A stretch of 64,000 bases of DNA from Chloroflexota bacterium (GTDB taxonomy: Bacteria > Chloroflexota > Anaerolineae > Anaerolineales > Villigracilaceae), in the NCBI GenBank assembly GCA_021795965.1, contig JAJYOU010000007.1, positions 28,391 to 92,390 on the forward strand, given 5' to 3'. Below are positions 60,738-64,000 of the stretch, in pieces (positions within the stretch are counted from its first letter, which is position 1; the number at the start of each line of letters is the position of its first letter). Below the pieces are notes generated by a model. That model searched no databases and had not been told where the DNA came from. It was given only the letters and a program-made list of their open reading frames with translations. Both the position numbers and the translations under genes were made by a program.

Positions 60738-60820
60738 TTGCTTCAAAATTTCTTTTTAATCATGCTCATAAGATCAGATAAAAGAGGTCATATATTTTTT
60801 CCAAATTTAAACCACGAAAA

Positions 60821-61999
60821 ATGAAAAACATCAGCTTGCTGTTTGTGTTTATTTTATCAGCGTGTTCTCCCCAGGCAACGATGACGGCTACGCGCGCTAC
60901 AGATCGATCTTTGCCACTTTTTGCAACAGCGACTCTCAATCCCACTCCAACCCTTCATCCATCCGCTACAATTGTTCCCCCTTCAATCACTCCTACCTCG
61001 GTCCTTTTAATGGTTGAAATAACTACCCAGGTCAATGTCCGTGCGGGTGCCGAAATCTCCACCAAATCTTTGGGGCTTCTAAATATTCCCGACAAAGTTC
61101 AAGTGATTGGGAAAAGTGAAGACGGGTTGTGGTTAAAAATATATTATCCAATCAATTCATCTAGCACAGGCTGGATTTATGCTTCATTTACTAAAATTTC
61201 CAAATCAAATCTTGATTCACTAAAAATTACCTTACCCGAACCAGTTCAACAACCAACTGGCACTCAAATCCCTTCGGTTGATGGAAATTTGACTCCCACC
61301 CAGGCTATTCGAAAATCACATGTAAAAAATATGATTAACGTTCGCTCGGGACCTGGTCAAACATTCCCGTCGATTGGTATATTATCCCCGCCATCCAGCG
61401 TGATCTTAATTGGGAGAAACCTTAATAATCTTTGGATTCAAATCCAATATGATGCATCTCCTTCCAGTGTGGGCTGGGTTGCAGCAGCATTTTTGGAGAA
61501 TCCTGACCTGTCCGGGTTGCCCTATTTTGATGATCAAGGAAAACCAATCGGTAGCACGGAAACCCAGCCTGGGCAGACTCCTTCAATATCATCGACATCA
61601 GCACACCTTCCAGTTGCAGATGATGGCGATTCTGCCCAAAACCCTGCGGTTCGAGTCGTCTTTTCTCCTGAAGGCGACCGGGAATTATCTTATTCAAGCG
61701 ATTTGTCCACCCCAAGCGGTGATAAAACCGATTGGGTGGCATTCACACCCTATCAACCTGAGCAGCAAACGATTAATATCTATCTTAAGTTGGAATGCAG
61801 TGGAAATGGAGGCATCACCGCGCTCGTGGAAGCAGATGGTCAGCCTCTTGTCGGAGTTAAACCTCTGCTTTGTGGTAATTATGGATTCGCGGTACCGGTC
61901 ACAGGTGGTAAGGAATATCTCGTGGTTCTCAATGCAGATCCATCCGGTGGTCCAATCCGCTTCGTCCACTATACCTTATTCGTAAAATCAGAAAATTGA
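60821..61999 (+). CDS. Lipoprotein with two SH3b domains
   Basis: A 392-residue exported lipoprotein with lipobox ILSAC (Cys15), followed by a Thr/Pro/Ser-rich linker. Two bacterial SH3 domains follow: VNVRAGAEISTKSLGLLN at about 69 and INVRSGPGQTFPSIGIL at about 171. Each ends in a G-W motif (STGWIYASF, VGWVAAAFLE). The C-terminal 120 residues are a beta-sandwich-like domain. SH3b repeats commonly bind peptidoglycan or act as protein-binding modules. The partner lipoprotein gene begins 18 nt downstream. No strong ribosome site precedes the ATG. Confidence 0.8.
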   Translation: MKNISLLFVFILSACSPQATMTATRATDRSLPLFATATLNPTPTLHPSATIVPPSITPTSVLLMVEITTQVNVRAGAEISTKSLGLLNIPDKVQVIGKSEDGLWLKIYYPINSSSTGWIYASFTKISKSNLDSLKITLPEPVQQPTGTQIPSVDGNLTPTQAIRKSHVKNMINVRSGPGQTFPSIGILSPPSSVILIGRNLNNLWIQIQYDASPSSVGWVAAAFLENPDLSGLPYFDDQGKPIGSTETQPGQTPSISSTSAHLPVADDGDSAQNPAVRVVFSPEGDRELSYSSDLSTPSGDKTDWVAFTPYQPEQQTINIYLKLECSGNGGITALVEADGQPLVGVKPLLCGNYGFAVPVTGGKEYLVVLNADPSGGPIRFVHYTLFVKSEN

Positions 62000-62017
62000 T
62001 CAAAATGGGATAAGACG

Positions 62018-63184
62018 ATGAAAAACAAATTATTTTTTCCTTTACTCTTGATTTTTGCAATCCTGCTTGAAAGTTGTTCGAATCCAAACCAAGTCTCAAA
62101 AAGCCCAACTCTGAGTGCCAACGATATATTGACCGCAGCAGTTGGAACCGCTATTTATCGATTGAGCCAGGTACCAACTCAAACATCCACCCTCACTCCT
62201 ACGAGCACGGTCTATGTCACCCCGACACCAACCCGGTTCATCTGGCCAACCAGCATTCCAACCATGCCTCCTGTCCAGGGGATTTTAAAGAGTAATGCCA
62301 ATGTGCGCAGCCAGCCCGGAAAGACTTCTGCAAATGATATTGGTGGGCTCAATCTGGGGCAGGGGGTTGAAGTTTTGGCGAGGAATGAAGAGAGTACCTG
62401 GCTCTACATTATTTATTCAAATTCCCCTACCGGAACAGGATGGATCGTAATTAGTGCAGTGACAATGCCAGATGACGCCCTTGGAAAACTTCCCATCATT
62501 GTTTTTCCTCCAGAATCCAACAAAACTCCCATCTGGTTACCTCCATTTATTTATGAAATCACCGGCACTCCGTTGCCCCCTTCGACATCGGCTCCGGGTT
62601 GGTCAAAATATGGCACTCTCATTCAATCTGCAAATGTTCGAATTGGCCCAGGCATCGGTTATCTTTCCATGGGATATTTGTCCGTTGGGGAAAAGGTAAC
62701 GTTTAGCGGCAAGATCGAAAAGAATACCTGGATTCAAATTGAATACCCTTCTGGACCTTCTGGGCATGGCTGGATTCTTGGATCCTTGGTCCAGGCGTAT
62801 GACGGTTTCGCTGATTTACCGGTCTATAATTTGCTTGGCACACAAGTCTCGACTCCCTCCAGCACTGGAGTTCAAACACCAGGCACCCTAGAACCCACCA
62901 GCCCCTCCATCAGAACAAGTGCCACACAGACGAATGGTTCGGGAGTTTCCATCACCAAAGTTAATGTTCGCTCCGGACCTTCTTCGACATTTGCAGCAAT
63001 CGATTTAATTATGCCTGAGGACAAGGTTGAAATAACCGGTCGAACTTTGAATGGGCAATGGTACCAGATCAAATTCGACGGGGCTGCATCAGGATATGGA
63101 TGGGTTTTTGCTGAATATATTCAGGTCAATGGAGATTTGAATAATGTTCCATTTTTTATCAATGACGGCACACCTTCTCCGTAA
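62018..63184 (+). CDS. Lipoprotein with three SH3b domains
   Basis: A 388-residue lipoprotein with lipobox LLESC (Cys20). Three SH3b-type repeats are seen: ANVRSQPGKTSANDIGGL (about 93), ANVRIGPGIGYLSMGYL (about 206) and VNVRSGPSSTFAAIDLI (about 316), each ending with a GW motif. Linkers are rich in Pro and Thr. It is a paralogue of the preceding gene, probably by duplication with domain gain, and they likely form one transcript. Confidence 0.82.
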   Translation: MKNKLFFPLLLIFAILLESCSNPNQVSKSPTLSANDILTAAVGTAIYRLSQVPTQTSTLTPTSTVYVTPTPTRFIWPTSIPTMPPVQGILKSNANVRSQPGKTSANDIGGLNLGQGVEVLARNEESTWLYIIYSNSPTGTGWIVISAVTMPDDALGKLPIIVFPPESNKTPIWLPPFIYEITGTPLPPSTSAPGWSKYGTLIQSANVRIGPGIGYLSMGYLSVGEKVTFSGKIEKNTWIQIEYPSGPSGHGWILGSLVQAYDGFADLPVYNLLGTQVSTPSSTGVQTPGTLEPTSPSIRTSATQTNGSGVSITKVNVRSGPSSTFAAIDLIMPEDKVEITGRTLNGQWYQIKFDGAASGYGWVFAEYIQVNGDLNNVPFFINDGTPSP

Positions 63185-63227
63185 GAAGGTTATGCCTTCG
63201 AGTTTAAGTATTTGAATCAAATCATAT

Positions 63228-63265
63228 TGTGTTTATTTGCACTAAAAGGGTTTATATGGTAGATT
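63228..63265 (+). promoter_or_regulatory. rex promoter with possible overlapping operator
   Basis: TTGCAC at 63237-63242, a 17-nt spacer ending TGG, and TAGATT at 63260-63265 give an extended -10 promoter. A partial palindrome TTGTGTTTATTTGCACTAA begins at 63227 and overlaps the -35. It loosely resembles Rex boxes (TTGTG...CACAA), which would fit autoregulation. Confidence 0.45.
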
Positions 63266-63292
63266 AATAATAATATTTTCTGGAGGAATTAA

Positions 63293-63910
63293 ATGACAGA
63301 TGTTCCTGATATCGTCGTAAGCCGGCTTCCTGTTTATTTACGTGCGCTTCAATATATGGTTATTAATGGAAAATCAACGACTTCCTCACAGGAACTCGGA
63401 GAGAAAGTGGGAATTTCTGCCGCACAAATCAGGAAGGACCTTTCTCAATTTGGCGAATTCGGAAAACAGGGTACTGGATACAATATTCCATTTTTAATTG
63501 ATTCACTTCTCCAAATATTAAAGGTCGAAAAGGTATGGGATGTCGTCCTGGTTGGAATGGGCGAATTGGGTCATGCCATCCTGCGATATCAGGGATTTGT
63601 CAACCGTGGATTTAATATTGTTGCATGTTACGATAGCGACCCGCTGAAAATAGGGACGAAGATTAATAATTATTCGATTCTGGATGTAAAAGACCTGGTA
63701 AAAGATGCAAAAAAAGCGGAAATAAAAATGGCGATGTTATGTGTTCCGGCCTCATCAGCTCAAAAAGTCACCGACCTATTGGTTGAAGGTGGGGTCTTGG
63801 CAATTTTGAACTACGCACCACTCAGTCTGGCGGTGCCCACATATGTTCGTGTTCAATATATTGATCCGGTGATCGGGCTGCAGCGAATGGCTTATTACTT
63901 GAATAAATAA
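63293..63910 (+). CDS. rex: Redox-sensing transcriptional repressor Rex
   Basis: A 205-residue Rex repressor that senses the NADH/NAD+ ratio and controls fermentation and respiration genes. The N-terminal winged helix contains VSRLPVYLRALQYM and KVGISAAQIRKDLSQFGEFGKQGTGYNI, which is nearly invariant in the family. The Rossmann domain starts VVLVGMGELGHAIL and contains IVACYDSDPLKIG. NYAPLSLAVPTYVRVQYIDPVIGLQRMAYYL is the C-terminal domain-swap helix region. ATG follows TGGAGG. Confidence 0.95.
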   Translation: MTDVPDIVVSRLPVYLRALQYMVINGKSTTSSQELGEKVGISAAQIRKDLSQFGEFGKQGTGYNIPFLIDSLLQILKVEKVWDVVLVGMGELGHAILRYQGFVNRGFNIVACYDSDPLKIGTKINNYSILDVKDLVKDAKKAEIKMAMLCVPASSAQKVTDLLVEGGVLAILNYAPLSLAVPTYVRVQYIDPVIGLQRMAYYLNK

Positions 63911-63934
63911 ATCTATGAACAACAGCTTCGAAAC

Positions 63935-63970
63935 AAAAAAGGTATTCCTTACTTAGAACCCCTTTTTTTA
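63935..63970 (+). terminator. Probable terminator after rex
   Basis: AAAAAAGG at 63935-63942 and CCTTTTTT at 63961-63968 flank a partly complementary interior (GGTATTC with GAACC), ending in a T run. The stem is imperfect. Confidence 0.5.
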
Positions 63971-64000
63971 CAATGAAATTTTAAGTCAAAGAATTAAAAG

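Overview
The window is 64 kb of bacterial chromosome with moderate GC. It most likely comes from a member of the Chloroflexota, class Anaerolineae. This is inferred from the whole gene set: a mreBCD-mrdA-minCDE-rodA-gltX block, paired DegV proteins, SH3b lipoproteins, a Rex regulator and many chloroflexal-looking conserved hypotheticals. No rRNA, tRNA, CRISPR array, phage or complete insertion sequence was seen. About 68 protein genes are supported, the first cut by the window edge.

Layout. 1-3.6 kb: leftward housekeeping genes (VTT membrane protein, cyclophilin, uridine kinase, two tandem DegV proteins). 3.8-13.0 kb: a rightward cell-shape and division cluster (MreB, MreC, MreD, PBP2, MinC, MinD, MinE, RodA) followed by glutamyl-tRNA synthetase. 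13.0-13.2 kb: a small inverted-repeat element resembling a MITE. 13.2-18.6 kb: a leftward four-gene operon of unassigned function (receiver-Hpt protein, receiver-CpaE-like ATPase, secreted transglycosylase-like protein, single-pass membrane protein with a possible degenerate sortase-like domain). 18.9-21.9 kb: membrane protein, SelA, M24 peptidase. 22.0-22.8 kb: NYN-domain protein. 22.9-23.27 kb: three tandem cyclic-di-GMP-I (GEMM-I) aptamer-like modules with their own promoter and terminator and no sense-strand gene. 23.3-27.4 kb: a xanthine-dehydrogenase-type molybdenum hydroxylase operon.

27.5-39.9 kb is mixed metabolism and envelope: class II aldolase, Nudix protein, adenosine-specific kinase, RsmD, a URO-D family protein, acetyltransferase, membrane glycosyltransferase, ChlI-like AAA ATPase, thioesterase, GtrA protein, nucleotide-sugar epimerase and two lipoproteins. 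39.9-46.0 kb runs rightward: ScpB, FabF, FabH, TatA, a hydrolase, HtpG. 46.1-54.5 kb holds a radical-SAM operon, an M29 peptidase / aldo-keto reductase / phosphoglucomutase operon, class I fructose-bisphosphatase and a YjbQ-family protein. 54.7-59.1 kb is a MacB/LolCDE-type ABC export operon with a membrane-fusion lipoprotein. 59.2-63.9 kb ends with small conserved proteins, two SH3b lipoproteins and the redox regulator Rex.

The most unusual feature is the orphan triple aptamer transcript at 22.94-23.27 kb. Secondary points are the two-component/CpaE/secreted-protein operon, repeated placement of a TATAAT box 6-8 nt before a start codon (a leaderless-transcript signature), a cysteine-rich insertion in PBP2, and the reversed FAD-[2Fe-2S] fusion in the molybdenum hydroxylase.
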